Source: Pedosphaera sp.
GTDB lineage: Bacteria > Verrucomicrobiota > Verrucomicrobiia > Limisphaerales > UBA1096
DNA length: 36,252 nucleotides
Direction: 5' to 3'
Assembly: GCA_022451065.1 (NCBI GenBank)
Contig: JAKUOU010000031.1
Location: 1-36,252, forward strand
Below are positions 7,457-15,790 of this stretch, in pieces. Within the stretch, counting starts at the first letter, position 1; every line of letters begins with the position of its first letter. Below the pieces are notes generated by a model. It saw only the letters and a list, made by a program, of their open reading frames with translations. It was not told where the DNA came from and made no database searches. The position numbers were made by a program, and so were the translations under genes.

Positions 7457-9148
7457 TCAATTGCTGATGGCGATGATGGCACTAGCAATAAAAACAATCC
7501 AACTAATCAGACAGAATGTAGCAAAAATCGCGCAACGAAAACCAAGGTCGCGTCGAACAGCAAACCCGTATATCGCCGGAGCCAATGGGGAAAAGAAAAT
7601 ATTCAGGCAACCCCAAAGGGTGCTTCCACGAAAACCAACCACGATGCCCCAAATCCACCCCACAAGGTTGACTAACAAGACCGAAAAAAACGCTATGCTC
7701 CAACCAATTATTTCCGGCCAATTCGGCGGCGGGTCATGCAGAATATGGCCTTCCGACTCTCCATCAAGCTGTCGCCTTACTGACTCTCTACGCTTGGTTA
7801 CAAAATACTTTATTGGATGCTCTTCGTACCACTTCGGACTATCAGCCAACACTCCGTCGAAGCCATCAGTGGCCTTAGGGCCATTGATCTTAACCATTGG
7901 CCGGACAAATTCTCCCACTTTTTCAATCTGCTGGTGCATTTTATCCTCAGCGAAGATGGTGTTCAGATAGGTGTCCAGATAATCGTGATATATCTTCTTG
8001 TGCCGTGGAATGTTCAACACGCGCTCAATCAGTATGTGCCCCTTGCCACCGGGATGATCAATGCTCAACTTGCGGCGCGTCTCCGGCGTCCCATTAAAAG
8101 GGAACACGCCAAACGAGATATCCATGTCCCATGGAAAAAACTGAAACTTGTTCGAATCCGGCTCAAGATAAATATAGTGGTTCTGGGAACCACCAAGAAA
8201 ACTGTCGAGGTTTGTAAGTAACACATTTACAGCCAGAAACCTAAGGAACTGATCGACATCAAGGTAACTCTCGACCTCTTCTTCGAACGCATCATCCTCG
8301 GACTTGTGGATCAACCTTGCGAATTCGATGACACGCTGTTTTTGCTCCTCGGTTGGCTTGGTCTTGGGGACAAAGCCGACCTCGTACTCATCCCATTCCT
8401 CCCCAAAATACCGGAACGCGCCGAAGGTGCTTGGCTTCATCAACAATCCCTTCGCAGAGCCATAACGGTCCTTGAGAAACCGCTTGTCCACCTGCTCAAC
8501 CACCGTGTAGAGCCCATGAGGTTGACGATCGACTTTGCCAGAAATGGTCAGGCTGACCTTCGCGTATCCGACCCGGGAACAGTGAATCCCCGCTTCACGA
8601 AATAGCTCATACGACAACGGCTCACGCATCAGGGACGGGTCGGTGCTGTTATTGTTTAGGTTTACCTTGGTCAGGTCCCGGAACTCCAGCTCATCATCGT
8701 ATTCGTTGAAATCGATCTTGAACGACAATCGCCTTGTCACATCACCCTCAACATATTCAAGGAATGTCCCGTTCCCCTTGTAGCGCAGACCGATCCCTTT
8801 AACCGTTTCGCCGTCGATCGTTATCTCCGCTTTACCATACTGGTGATCGACACCCAGATAGCCGGCCAGCCCAGGCCGTGTCGATTTCTCACTACGAAAA
8901 TGCCCGCCGGTCAAGGCGTCCGCCATCAGACCTTGGATTGCCACACCGAAATCCATTTTCGTCCCCTTGGGTGGTTGCAACTTGGCCCATTCCTCCGGTT
9001 CGATCCGAATATGGACATCGATGACGTTGTCCAGGCCAAAGAGCGACTCCGGCCCGGCGGACGGCTTCTCCCCCTGGCCAAGCGCCTGGCCAAGCGACAT
9101 CGCCACGGCAAAAAAAATCACTGAGTAAAAACGACTCAACAAGTACAC
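7457..9148 (-). CDS. Secreted CotH-kinase-family protein with C-terminal membrane domain
   Basis: A 563-residue CotH-like protein. CotH is an atypical protein kinase first known from Bacillus spore coats; relatives in non-spore-formers are usually secreted. The N-terminus is a signal peptide (VIFFAVAMSLGQALGQGE). The kinase-like body includes DVHIRIEPEEWAKLQ, IGLRYKGNGTF, DLTKVNLNNNSTDPSLMRE, HGLYTVVEQVDKRFL and the metal-site FFPWDMDISFG near residue 345. After residue 480 there are about three hydrophobic segments: IGWSIAFFSVLLVNLVGWIW, a middle one around FFSPLAPAIYGFAV, and IFATFCLISWIVFIASAII. This suggests a membrane anchor facing the periplasm, which is not part of the classic CotH domain. 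The start is GTG at 9148; no ATG lies before the signal peptide core. It is followed by the esterase after 37 bp. Confidence 0.87.
   Translation of the reverse strand: MYLLSRFYSVIFFAVAMSLGQALGQGEKPSAGPESLFGLDNVIDVHIRIEPEEWAKLQPPKGTKMDFGVAIQGLMADALTGGHFRSEKSTRPGLAGYLGVDHQYGKAEITIDGETVKGIGLRYKGNGTFLEYVEGDVTRRLSFKIDFNEYDDELEFRDLTKVNLNNNSTDPSLMREPLSYELFREAGIHCSRVGYAKVSLTISGKVDRQPHGLYTVVEQVDKRFLKDRYGSAKGLLMKPSTFGAFRYFGEEWDEYEVGFVPKTKPTEEQKQRVIEFARLIHKSEDDAFEEEVESYLDVDQFLRFLAVNVLLTNLDSFLGGSQNHYIYLEPDSNKFQFFPWDMDISFGVFPFNGTPETRRKLSIDHPGGKGHILIERVLNIPRHKKIYHDYLDTYLNTIFAEDKMHQQIEKVGEFVRPMVKINGPKATDGFDGVLADSPKWYEEHPIKYFVTKRRESVRRQLDGESEGHILHDPPPNWPEIIGWSIAFFSVLLVNLVGWIWGIVVGFRGSTLWGCLNIFFSPLAPAIYGFAVRRDLGFRCAIFATFCLISWIVFIASAIIAISN
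9073..9096. repeat. Tandem 12-bp repeat of degenerate palindrome half-sites
   Basis: CCTGGCCAAGCG occurs twice head to tail (9073-9084 and 9085-9096). On the coding strand this writes LGQ-A-LGQ at the end of the CotH-family signal peptide. Each unit matches the iterated palindrome except for its outer left bases. Confidence 0.8.
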
Positions 9149-9246
9149 TTACGTTTTGGGTTAGGTTTTATTCCAAAGAATGATAAACGGATACACCGGC
9201 GCAGCGCACAAAGTTACAACAAGCTAGGGGAAAAGCAGCCAAATAA

Positions 9247-9579
9247 TCAATCGACAAGGTGAATCTCGCCGTTTGCAACCTCGATGTTCAGCGAGTGGAG
9301 GCTGGCACCGGCGCATGGGCCCTCGATGCATAGGCCGGTTTTTGGGTGGTACATTGCGCCGTGCGTTTGACAGACGAACAGGCTCCCGTCGCTGGTGAAA
9401 AACTCACCGTCGCCGTAGTCAAGGGTCAGCGGCTGATGTCGACAGAGGTTCTCGTAGGCAACAATCTGACCCTTGTAGTTGGCCACGAAGGCATCCACAC
9501 GAATGCCGTCGCGCTTGAATGAAAACCGCTTGGTCGTCCCCTCGGGCAGGTCGTCGAGCTTGACGAGTTTTTTACGCAT
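9247..9579 (-). CDS. Rieske [2Fe-2S] ferredoxin-like protein
   Basis: A 110-residue soluble protein made of a single Rieske domain. The cluster ligands are Cys46 and His48 (NLCRHQ) and Cys70 and His73 (VCQTHGAMY), followed by a GLCIEGPCAG turn. There is no transmembrane anchor or signal peptide, so it is a cytoplasmic Rieske-type electron carrier like those that serve oxygenases or nitrite reductase small subunits. Its ATG shares one base with the larE stop codon (TGATG at 9577-9581), so the two are probably translationally coupled. No oxygenase or reductase catalytic partner is next to it. Its electron acceptor is therefore unknown. Confidence 0.92.
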   Translation of the reverse strand: MRKKLVKLDDLPEGTTKRFSFKRDGIRVDAFVANYKGQIVAYENLCRHQPLTLDYGDGEFFTSDGSLFVCQTHGAMYHPKTGLCIEGPCAGASLHSLNIEVANGEIHLVD

Positions 9580-10406
9580 CAGCCCTTGGCCAAGGCGACA
9601 CCCTCGTTGAGGCTACCGCGCCGATAACCCCTTGTGTCGAGTGTGACATCGGTGAAACCGGCCTCGCGAAATTGAGCGGCAATGTTGGCCATCATTTCCT
9701 CTCCAACGAATCGCTCCATCTCCGCTTGGCCAAGCTCAAGCTTGGCCAGCGCGCCACCGGGTTGCTCGTGATGACGCACACGTACCTCACTAAAACCGGC
9801 GTCGCGTAACACACCCTCAGCCTGCTCGATCATCGCCAGCTTCCCTGGCGTGACCGTTTGGCCGTACGGAATGCGCGAGCTGAGGCAGGGCATTTGCGGC
9901 TTGTCAGCGGTGGGAAGGCCAAGCGAGGCGGTGAGTGCACGGATTTCCCCCTTGGCCAGGCCAGCCTCCTTCAGCGGGGCACGCACTTCAAAGAGTTTCG
10001 CGGCCTCGGCACCGGGACGGTGATCGCCAATATCGCTGGCGTTTTCTCCGTAAGCCAGCACCGCGAAGCCGCCTTCGACCGCGATAGGCTCAAGCCGGGT
10101 GAACAGTTCATGCTTGCAGTAGTAGCAGCGATTGACCGGGTTTCCGGTGTAGTCGGCGTTGGCAAATTCCTGCGTGTGGACGATCCGCAGCGGGAAGCCG
10201 TGAGCCTCGGCGATCTCGCGCGCCTCCGCCAATTCGCGGCGCGGCAAGCTAGGCGAGTCGGCGATCACTGCGAGCATACGTTCGCCCAGCACCTCGTGGG
10301 CAACGTGTGCCAGCAGCACCGAGTCCACCCCGCCGGAGTACGCCACCAAACAGGATTCGTACCCGCGCAGAATGTCGCGCAGTCGGTTGAGTTTCTCGTC
10401 AGCCAC
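9579..10406 (-). CDS. larE: LarE-type ATP-dependent sacrificial sulfur transferase (PP-loop)
   Basis: LarE adenylates and then thiolates the carboxylates of the pyridinium precursor of the nickel-pincer cofactor of lactate racemase and related racemases, in some organisms giving up sulfur from its own cysteine. The PP-loop SGGVDSVLLAH is at residues 24-34, and CYYC occurs at 94-97. The sacrificial-cysteine motif MPCLSSRIPYG is present with Cys173, so this is a one-cysteine LarE. The total length of 275 is normal. The start is GTG at 10406. The larB and larC partners and a LarA racemase are not in the window. It lies downstream of the fusion dehydrogenase and a 29-codon ORF, and overlaps the Rieske gene. 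The last codons read through a CTTGGCCAAG palindrome. Confidence 0.9.
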   Translation of the reverse strand: MADEKLNRLRDILRGYESCLVAYSGGVDSVLLAHVAHEVLGERMLAVIADSPSLPRRELAEAREIAEAHGFPLRIVHTQEFANADYTGNPVNRCYYCKHELFTRLEPIAVEGGFAVLAYGENASDIGDHRPGAEAAKLFEVRAPLKEAGLAKGEIRALTASLGLPTADKPQMPCLSSRIPYGQTVTPGKLAMIEQAEGVLRDAGFSEVRVRHHEQPGGALAKLELGQAEMERFVGEEMMANIAAQFREAGFTDVTLDTRGYRRGSLNEGVALAKG

Positions 10407-10409
10407 GGC

Positions 10410-10499
10410 TCAAGGCTGCCCCGATCGCCCGACGATGTCCAGCGGCCGCAGTGGTCGGTTCGCGACGACTTGGACTTCCAGTGGTGTCGGTTCAGGCAT
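10410..10499 (-). CDS. Possible 29-residue leader or mini-ORF upstream of larE
   Basis: An ATG at 10499 opens 29 codons (beginning MPEPTPLEVQVVANRPLRPL) that stop at TGA 10410-10412, one codon before the GTG of larE and in the same frame. It begins 7 bases after the stop codon of the upstream fusion gene. It could be a small translated ORF that couples translation between the two genes, or an N-terminal extension of LarE lost through a nonsense change. I recognise no homologue, and no strong Shine-Dalgarno site is visible. Confidence 0.3.
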   Translation of the reverse strand: MPEPTPLEVQVVANRPLRPLDIVGRSGQP

Positions 10500-10505
10500 G
10501 ATGTT

Positions 10506-13500
10506 TTATTTCTGCTTGGGCACCTGCTGGGTCGTTTTCAGATAGGCGATGAGGTCGATAACCTCGGAATCCTTCAACGCGGCCAGCAGTCCCTCTGGCA
10601 TCATGGACGTTGGGATGGTTTCGCGCGACTGAATTTCCGACTTGGCCACGGTCACCGGCGGCAGGCCAACAACGCGCAACACCAGTTGCTGGGCGTTCTC
10701 GCTGGCCAGCGTCCCGGCCAGGGTCTGACCACCGCGCGTGGTAACAAGCAGCAGTTGGTAGCCCTCGGGAATCTCGCCGCTGGGGTTGAGAATGTTATCG
10801 AGAATGTAGTCGAGATTCGCGCGGTTCGAGCCGGTGATGTCCGGGCCAATCTCGCCGCCGTTGCCATAGAGTTTGTGGCAGGCGGAACAGGTACGCTCGT
10901 AAATCACACGGCCGTTGTGGACATTGCCCTTGGCCAAGGCATCGCCGGTGAGCAGTGCGCGGTACTTGGCAAACGCAGCCTCCTTATCGGCGGAGAGCGA
11001 TTCCACCGCACCCCACACATCGACGAAGCTTGGACCGACGACGCGGCGCATCTGTCGAACGACGTACGCCGGGACATCGCGGCGCGGCACCGCACCCGAC
11101 TTGATCGCAGCCGTAAGTTCGTTGCCATACGACGGACGCGAGGCGAGCGTCTGGATCGCCGCCATCTTGTCGCCAGCATCGAGCTTGGCATAGCGCTTGA
11201 GCAAAGCGGGCGGGTAAGTTTTCCCATCGTACGCCGCCATGGCGCGAATGGACTCCAGCCGCAGCGAGTCATCATCGAGCAACTCAACTAGCCGGCCTTT
11301 CAGGGCGTCATATTCCTGTGCTGCCAAGCCGCGCAATGCGTTGCGACGGGCGGCAACCCCGGCTTTTTTGTTGTCGAGTGTGGCGAGCATGGCGGTTGCC
11401 GCGCCGGTGTCGCCGAGGATTTGCGCGATCTGCGTCGCCAATGGTGTGCCGTATAGCTTGGCATAGGTCGCGCCCCAACTCGGCGGCGCCTTCACGTCGC
11501 GCAGCCCCCTCAAGCCAGCGCTGAAACCGCGAAGCATATCAGCAACCTTATCTTCGCCCTGCACTTGGCCAAGCGCGGCGGAAACAGCTTCCAACTGGCC
11601 GGCATCTACGGCACGGCGCGCAATGTACTCTGTGACGAGCGGCAGGCGGCTGGCCAGGGCCAACTCCATTGCGCGGGCGGAATCCGCCGGCACCATCGGC
11701 TCGATGCCGTACCAGATCAGCTTGGGCAAATTGTGGTCGTCGGCATCCTCATCGTGCGCAACCAAGCCGGTAGCGATCGCCCAGCGATTGTCGAGCGATA
11801 TGCGCTGTAATGCCGAGGCAAGGTAAAGCCGCACGACCGGCGACGAGTCGAGCTTGGCCATGGAGGCGAATTTACGGAGCGCTTCGCTGGATGGATTATT
11901 GTCTTCACAGAGCAGCTGAATCGACCAGGCGCGAATGTGCGCGTCTTTGTCGTCAAGGTGTTTCAGCAGCTCGGATTCGCTCAAGCCACCCGTGACATGC
12001 AACGACCAAAGAGCGCGCAAACGATGATCAGCGTTTTTATTCTTGAGGAACATTTTTTCCAAGTCGCGATGGGTGTCTTTAGCCAATTTGCCTTTGATCG
12101 CCCTGCCCTGAAGAACAACACGAGCGCGGCGAGCGTGCCAGGCGCTGGCGCTGGTTTGGTACTCGACCAGTTTGGCATCATTGAGCTTGGCCACATCGGC
12201 GTATCGATCTCCCCAGTCCTTGGCCAAACTCTCTTTCGGCGAGAGGCGGAAGATGCGGCCGGTGTCCTTTTGCAACACATCCTTGCCGCAAATGTCAGCA
12301 TCGTGCCAGTCGAGCACATACACGTCGCCACCCGGGCCAATCTCCATGCTGAAGCCAATCCACTGTGCATTATTGGCCTTCATGAAATCCTTGTGGTGTT
12401 TACCAATGAAACCGGAGCCGCTTGGCACCAGTTCATCTGTCAACACAGCATGCTCATGAATATTAGCCATGAAGATTTTTCCCTGATACTCGTCGGGAAA
12501 CGCATCAGATAAATAGACTCGCGCCCCGCCGTGGGCCGATCGATGGCGATGGTCGGCAATCGTGCGGATGTCGCTGTAAACATAAGGATTAAAGTGGCGA
12601 CCGCCTTGTCGATGGTAAACGCCGCCAGGAATGACATGCCACAGATGCGGGATCACGCATGCGCTGATGAAGAACTGTCCCTTCGCGTCGTAGTCGATGC
12701 CCCACGGGTTGCTGAAACCGTGAGCGACCACCTCGAAGCGATCCTTAACCGGGTGATAACGCCAAACGCCACCGTTGATCCGTGTGCCTTCGCCATCGAA
12801 CTCAACCTTTTTGGGGAACACCTCTCCTGGTTTGTAAATACGGCCCTCTCCTTTTGGCTTCCCGACAACCGATGGCGTGAACAAGCCCTGACAACCGTAT
12901 AGCCAGCCGTCCGGTCCCCAGTGCAAACTGTTAACCACCTCGTGCCGGTCGCGAATGCCCCAGCCGGTCAGGCGCACCTCGATGTCATCTACATCCGCCT
13001 TGTCGTCGCCATTGCTATCCGGGACGAACAGCAGGTTCGGCGGAGCACCAAGCCACAATCCGTCCAGGCCAACCGCCACGGCTGAGGGGAACGGAATGCC
13101 CTCGAGAAACACCGAACGCTTGTCCGCCACACCGTCGCGATCGGTGTCCTCCAAAATTAAAATTCGACTGTCGCCGGAGGCCGAAAAGCCTCGCCCACGG
13201 GATTCGTAGTCGCGGTTTTCAGCCACCCACATCCGGCCGCGATCATCCCAACAAAACGCCATCGGCTGGGTGATCATCGGCTCATTAGCCCATGAGTTGA
13301 CTGCAAATCCGGGCTCGATGGTCGAGTTTTTCACTGCCGCCTCAGGCGTGAGAAACTTGGCCTCGCGCCCCTCACGCTGGGCCAACCCCCAAAGCACGCC
13401 CGTGCCGCGCTGGCCGGTGTAACGCATCCAATGTTGCGTGAGATCTTTGTCGTTCAGTTTGCCACCATAAACGTGAATCTGATGGCGAATGGTTTCGGTT

Positions 13501-14297
13501 TTGCCCTTGCCGATTTTCCAGTCGCCAAGACGGGCGCGTACCGGGCCAACACCAAGCTGGCCGTCGACGCGCCAAGGTTGCGGATAGCCGCCGTTTTTCG
13601 GGTGATCAAAAATCGCGAAATGCCCCCAGTCATCCCGGCCTTCGATCTCCATCCCGACGTCGAGCCACATGGCACGCCTTCCTTCCGCTGCGGCATTGAT
13701 GTTCCGAGCGGCATTGACAGCCTCGCCTTTGCTGCCGGGTTTCCACGGCATGCGCAGGAACAGTCCGCCGTAATTGTATTTGCCAATAGTGACATCGGTC
13801 TGCCCCCGACCGAGCCACTCGAGGTCGAGGATGTGGCGGTTGCTGTCGGAACGCATCGTCCAGCGCTGCGTCTCAGTCAGCACCGCATTGCCATCAGCAT
13901 CGAGAAGGTCATAAACCGTTTCCCACTTCACCGACTCGCCTCGGGCCTCAAGCACCTTCACGCCTTTTCGCCTCCAGTAATTATCGGTGGGGTGATGGAA
14001 ATAGTCGCGGCCGTTCACACGGGTAAAGCCCCAGTAAAGGCCGGTCTGGTGTTTGTGATGGCCCGGGCTGTACTCGGTGAGCACGCCGTTGCCATCTGGC
14101 CCGACAATCGGATGCAGGTATGGCCGGTGATCGGCGGCTGCGTGCTGCGTGATGAGCGGCTTGGACAAGCCGTCGCGGTGGACGGTGATCGTGCCGGAGC
14201 CCTCGTCGAGCCGGGCCTCAAGCGGAGCGGCGGCGGCAGTGGCAAAGCCAAGCGAAACTAGTGGCACCAAAAAGGATTTTGCGATAACAGATTTCAT
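10506..14297 (-). CDS. Secreted fusion: DUF6807 (PmoA-like) + PVC dehydrogenase-type propeller + HEAT + haem c domain
   Basis: A 1263-residue exported protein with four parts. After a signal peptide (to about 24), residues 25-295 are a DUF6807/PmoA-like domain (HRPYLHPIVGPDG, HHKHQTGLYWG, IGKYNYGGLFLR, GHFAIFDHP). Residues about 320-790 resemble the sorbosone-dehydrogenase-like membrane-bound dehydrogenase domain of planctomycetes and Verrucomicrobia (GRMWVAENRDY, LEDTDRDGVADK, GPDGWLYGCQG, DWHDADICGKD). About 800-1100 are alpha-helical HEAT-like repeats. The C-terminus is the PVC haem-binding domain with CSACHKLYG and a later TSMMPEG that can supply the axial Met. ATG at 14297 is chosen because it begins the signal peptide; 50 upstream in-frame codons look non-coding. 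The likely role is periplasmic oxidation of a sugar-like substrate with electrons passed to haem c. The substrate is unknown. Confidence 0.88.
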   Translation of the reverse strand: MKSVIAKSFLVPLVSLGFATAAAAPLEARLDEGSGTITVHRDGLSKPLITQHAAADHRPYLHPIVGPDGNGVLTEYSPGHHKHQTGLYWGFTRVNGRDYFHHPTDNYWRRKGVKVLEARGESVKWETVYDLLDADGNAVLTETQRWTMRSDSNRHILDLEWLGRGQTDVTIGKYNYGGLFLRMPWKPGSKGEAVNAARNINAAAEGRRAMWLDVGMEIEGRDDWGHFAIFDHPKNGGYPQPWRVDGQLGVGPVRARLGDWKIGKGKTETIRHQIHVYGGKLNDKDLTQHWMRYTGQRGTGVLWGLAQREGREAKFLTPEAAVKNSTIEPGFAVNSWANEPMITQPMAFCWDDRGRMWVAENRDYESRGRGFSASGDSRILILEDTDRDGVADKRSVFLEGIPFPSAVAVGLDGLWLGAPPNLLFVPDSNGDDKADVDDIEVRLTGWGIRDRHEVVNSLHWGPDGWLYGCQGLFTPSVVGKPKGEGRIYKPGEVFPKKVEFDGEGTRINGGVWRYHPVKDRFEVVAHGFSNPWGIDYDAKGQFFISACVIPHLWHVIPGGVYHRQGGRHFNPYVYSDIRTIADHRHRSAHGGARVYLSDAFPDEYQGKIFMANIHEHAVLTDELVPSGSGFIGKHHKDFMKANNAQWIGFSMEIGPGGDVYVLDWHDADICGKDVLQKDTGRIFRLSPKESLAKDWGDRYADVAKLNDAKLVEYQTSASAWHARRARVVLQGRAIKGKLAKDTHRDLEKMFLKNKNADHRLRALWSLHVTGGLSESELLKHLDDKDAHIRAWSIQLLCEDNNPSSEALRKFASMAKLDSSPVVRLYLASALQRISLDNRWAIATGLVAHDEDADDHNLPKLIWYGIEPMVPADSARAMELALASRLPLVTEYIARRAVDAGQLEAVSAALGQVQGEDKVADMLRGFSAGLRGLRDVKAPPSWGATYAKLYGTPLATQIAQILGDTGAATAMLATLDNKKAGVAARRNALRGLAAQEYDALKGRLVELLDDDSLRLESIRAMAAYDGKTYPPALLKRYAKLDAGDKMAAIQTLASRPSYGNELTAAIKSGAVPRRDVPAYVVRQMRRVVGPSFVDVWGAVESLSADKEAAFAKYRALLTGDALAKGNVHNGRVIYERTCSACHKLYGNGGEIGPDITGSNRANLDYILDNILNPSGEIPEGYQLLLVTTRGGQTLAGTLASENAQQLVLRVVGLPPVTVAKSEIQSRETIPTSMMPEGLLAALKDSEVIDLIAYLKTTQQVPKQK

Positions 14298-14452
14298 AAA
14301 AAGGCGACAACCCAACTGCGGAATCTCGCAGGCGGCTCGGGGAGGGACGCTACCGATTGGCTGGAAAACAGCAACTAAAATTGGCCGTACGCTGAGGTAC
14401 AAAAAAGATGGCCGTGCGTCCGCACAGCCGCAACACTTCCGGGCCACGAATC

Positions 14453-15790
14453 ATGATGGAGGCTTTTTCACGAACTCTCGCTGCGCTGGCGCTTGGCCTG
14501 TCCAGCGCGATCATGCTTGTTCAAGGCGAAGTGACCATCGCGTCAATCGATGTCTCGCCGATTACTGGCAATGCCTCCAACCAAGCCATTGCTCTCATGA
14601 TCAGCGGCACGGAAGCCGGCTCAACGCTGGTCATCGAGGGCTCGGCTGACTTGACTGACTGGGACACGCTTGGCCAAGCGAGCGCCACCGGGTCACCAAC
14701 CCAATGGGAACAACAGCGAGCGCTCACCGCCACGCCGATGTTTTATCGCGTCAAAGTCACTGATGATGGCGACACGCTGGCCGACGGCATTTACGCGAAG
14801 ATCACAACGAACCTCGGCGTGATGCTGGCCAGGCTTGAGTATGAAAAGGTGCCACTTATCGTCGCCAACTTTGTCGGCTTGGCCGAAGGTACAAAGTTTT
14901 ACAGCAAGGATCCGCAGGTATTACCGGTAGACTCGGAAGGCAAGCCGTACTTTGATGGGCTGGTTTTTCACCGGGTGATCAAGGACTTCATGATCCAGGG
15001 CGGCTGCCCGCTGGGCAACGGCACCGGCAATCCCGGTTACTGGCTGCCAGACCAGTTCCATCCCGATCTCAAGCACTCCGGCCCGGGCATCCTCTCGATG
15101 GCCAACTCCGGCGAAAATACGAACGGCAGCCAGTTTTTCATCACGCACGCCGCGACACCGTGGCTAGACTTCACCGACATCCGAGCCGGGAATCACTCGG
15201 TGTTTGGCAAGGTGGTCGAGGGGATGGACGTCGTGGACGCAATCGCCGGCGTGACTGTCAGCGGAACCAGTAAACCCAAGACCGACGTCGTCATCGAAAG
15301 CATGCGTATCATCCGCGTGGGAGAAAAAGCCAGGGCGTTCGAGGCGACCGAGGAGTCGATCGACCAAATGCTGCGAGACATCGCCGCAAGGCAAATGAAG
15401 GAAATCCAGGAAGTGTTGAATATCGAGCCGACCGACTCAGGTCTCATTTACGAGGAGTTCAAGCTGGGGAGCGGCGAACTGGTGAAGGAGAGCGACACGG
15501 TCACGTTTGATTACATCGCGGAACTGGTCTCCGAGGTGAACGAGTTTGGCCGGGTGTTTGCCGACTCATATAATCCGCCCAGACCGCTAACAATTAAAGT
15601 ATCGGATCTGGCAACAGTGCTGCCGGGTGCAGCCGAGGGACTGAAGTTGATGAAAAAAGGCAGCAAAGCTCTACTGTACATTCCGCCCAGGCTGGCCTAC
15701 GGCAAACTCGGCTTCTTCGCCGCGCGCGTCCCGGCCCACTCGGTGGTACTGATGCAAATAACGCTGCTCGACGTGACACCGGGTGGGTGA
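14453..15790 (+). CDS. Secreted dual prolyl isomerase: cyclophilin + FKBP
   Basis: A 445-residue secreted protein with two unrelated peptidyl-prolyl isomerase domains for periplasmic protein folding. A signal peptide (ALAALALGLSSAIMLVQGE) is followed by a short beta-rich module containing STLVIEGSADLTDWDTLG and MFYRVKV. The cyclophilin domain has FDGLVFHRVIKDFMIQGG with the catalytic Arg, SGENTNGSQFFIT, and VFGKVVEGMDVVDAI. The C-terminal FKBP domain has DTVTFDYIAEL, VLPGAAEGLKLMKKGSKALL and IPPRLAYG; the pocket Trp of classical FKBPs is Ala here, so FKBP activity may be weak. ATG 14453 or 14456 begins the signal peptide; the frame extends to 14408 without good support. It is divergent from the fusion dehydrogenase gene, and its stop directly abuts the stop of the convergent gene. 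It contains a full 14-bp palindrome at 14667-14680. Confidence 0.9.
   Translation: MMEAFSRTLAALALGLSSAIMLVQGEVTIASIDVSPITGNASNQAIALMISGTEAGSTLVIEGSADLTDWDTLGQASATGSPTQWEQQRALTATPMFYRVKVTDDGDTLADGIYAKITTNLGVMLARLEYEKVPLIVANFVGLAEGTKFYSKDPQVLPVDSEGKPYFDGLVFHRVIKDFMIQGGCPLGNGTGNPGYWLPDQFHPDLKHSGPGILSMANSGENTNGSQFFITHAATPWLDFTDIRAGNHSVFGKVVEGMDVVDAIAGVTVSGTSKPKTDVVIESMRIIRVGEKARAFEATEESIDQMLRDIAARQMKEIQEVLNIEPTDSGLIYEEFKLGSGELVKESDTVTFDYIAELVSEVNEFGRVFADSYNPPRPLTIKVSDLATVLPGAAEGLKLMKKGSKALLYIPPRLAYGKLGFFAARVPAHSVVLMQITLLDVTPGG
14667..14680. repeat. Full 14-bp iterated palindrome inside a gene
   Basis: CGCTTGGCCAAGCG, perfect and self-complementary, read as T-L-G-Q-A in the beta-rich module of the double prolyl isomerase. 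This is the same 14-mer as at 5285-5298, there intergenic. Confidence 0.9.

Noticed and set aside
9858-11291. Long + strand open frame of 477 codons
   Set aside because: It lies antisense to larE and the haem-dehydrogenase fusion, both strongly recognisable. The frame is open only because of high GC and codon bias.
13431-14261. Plus-strand open frame of 276 codons
   Set aside because: It is antisense to the DUF6807 domain of the fusion gene and shows no domain motifs.
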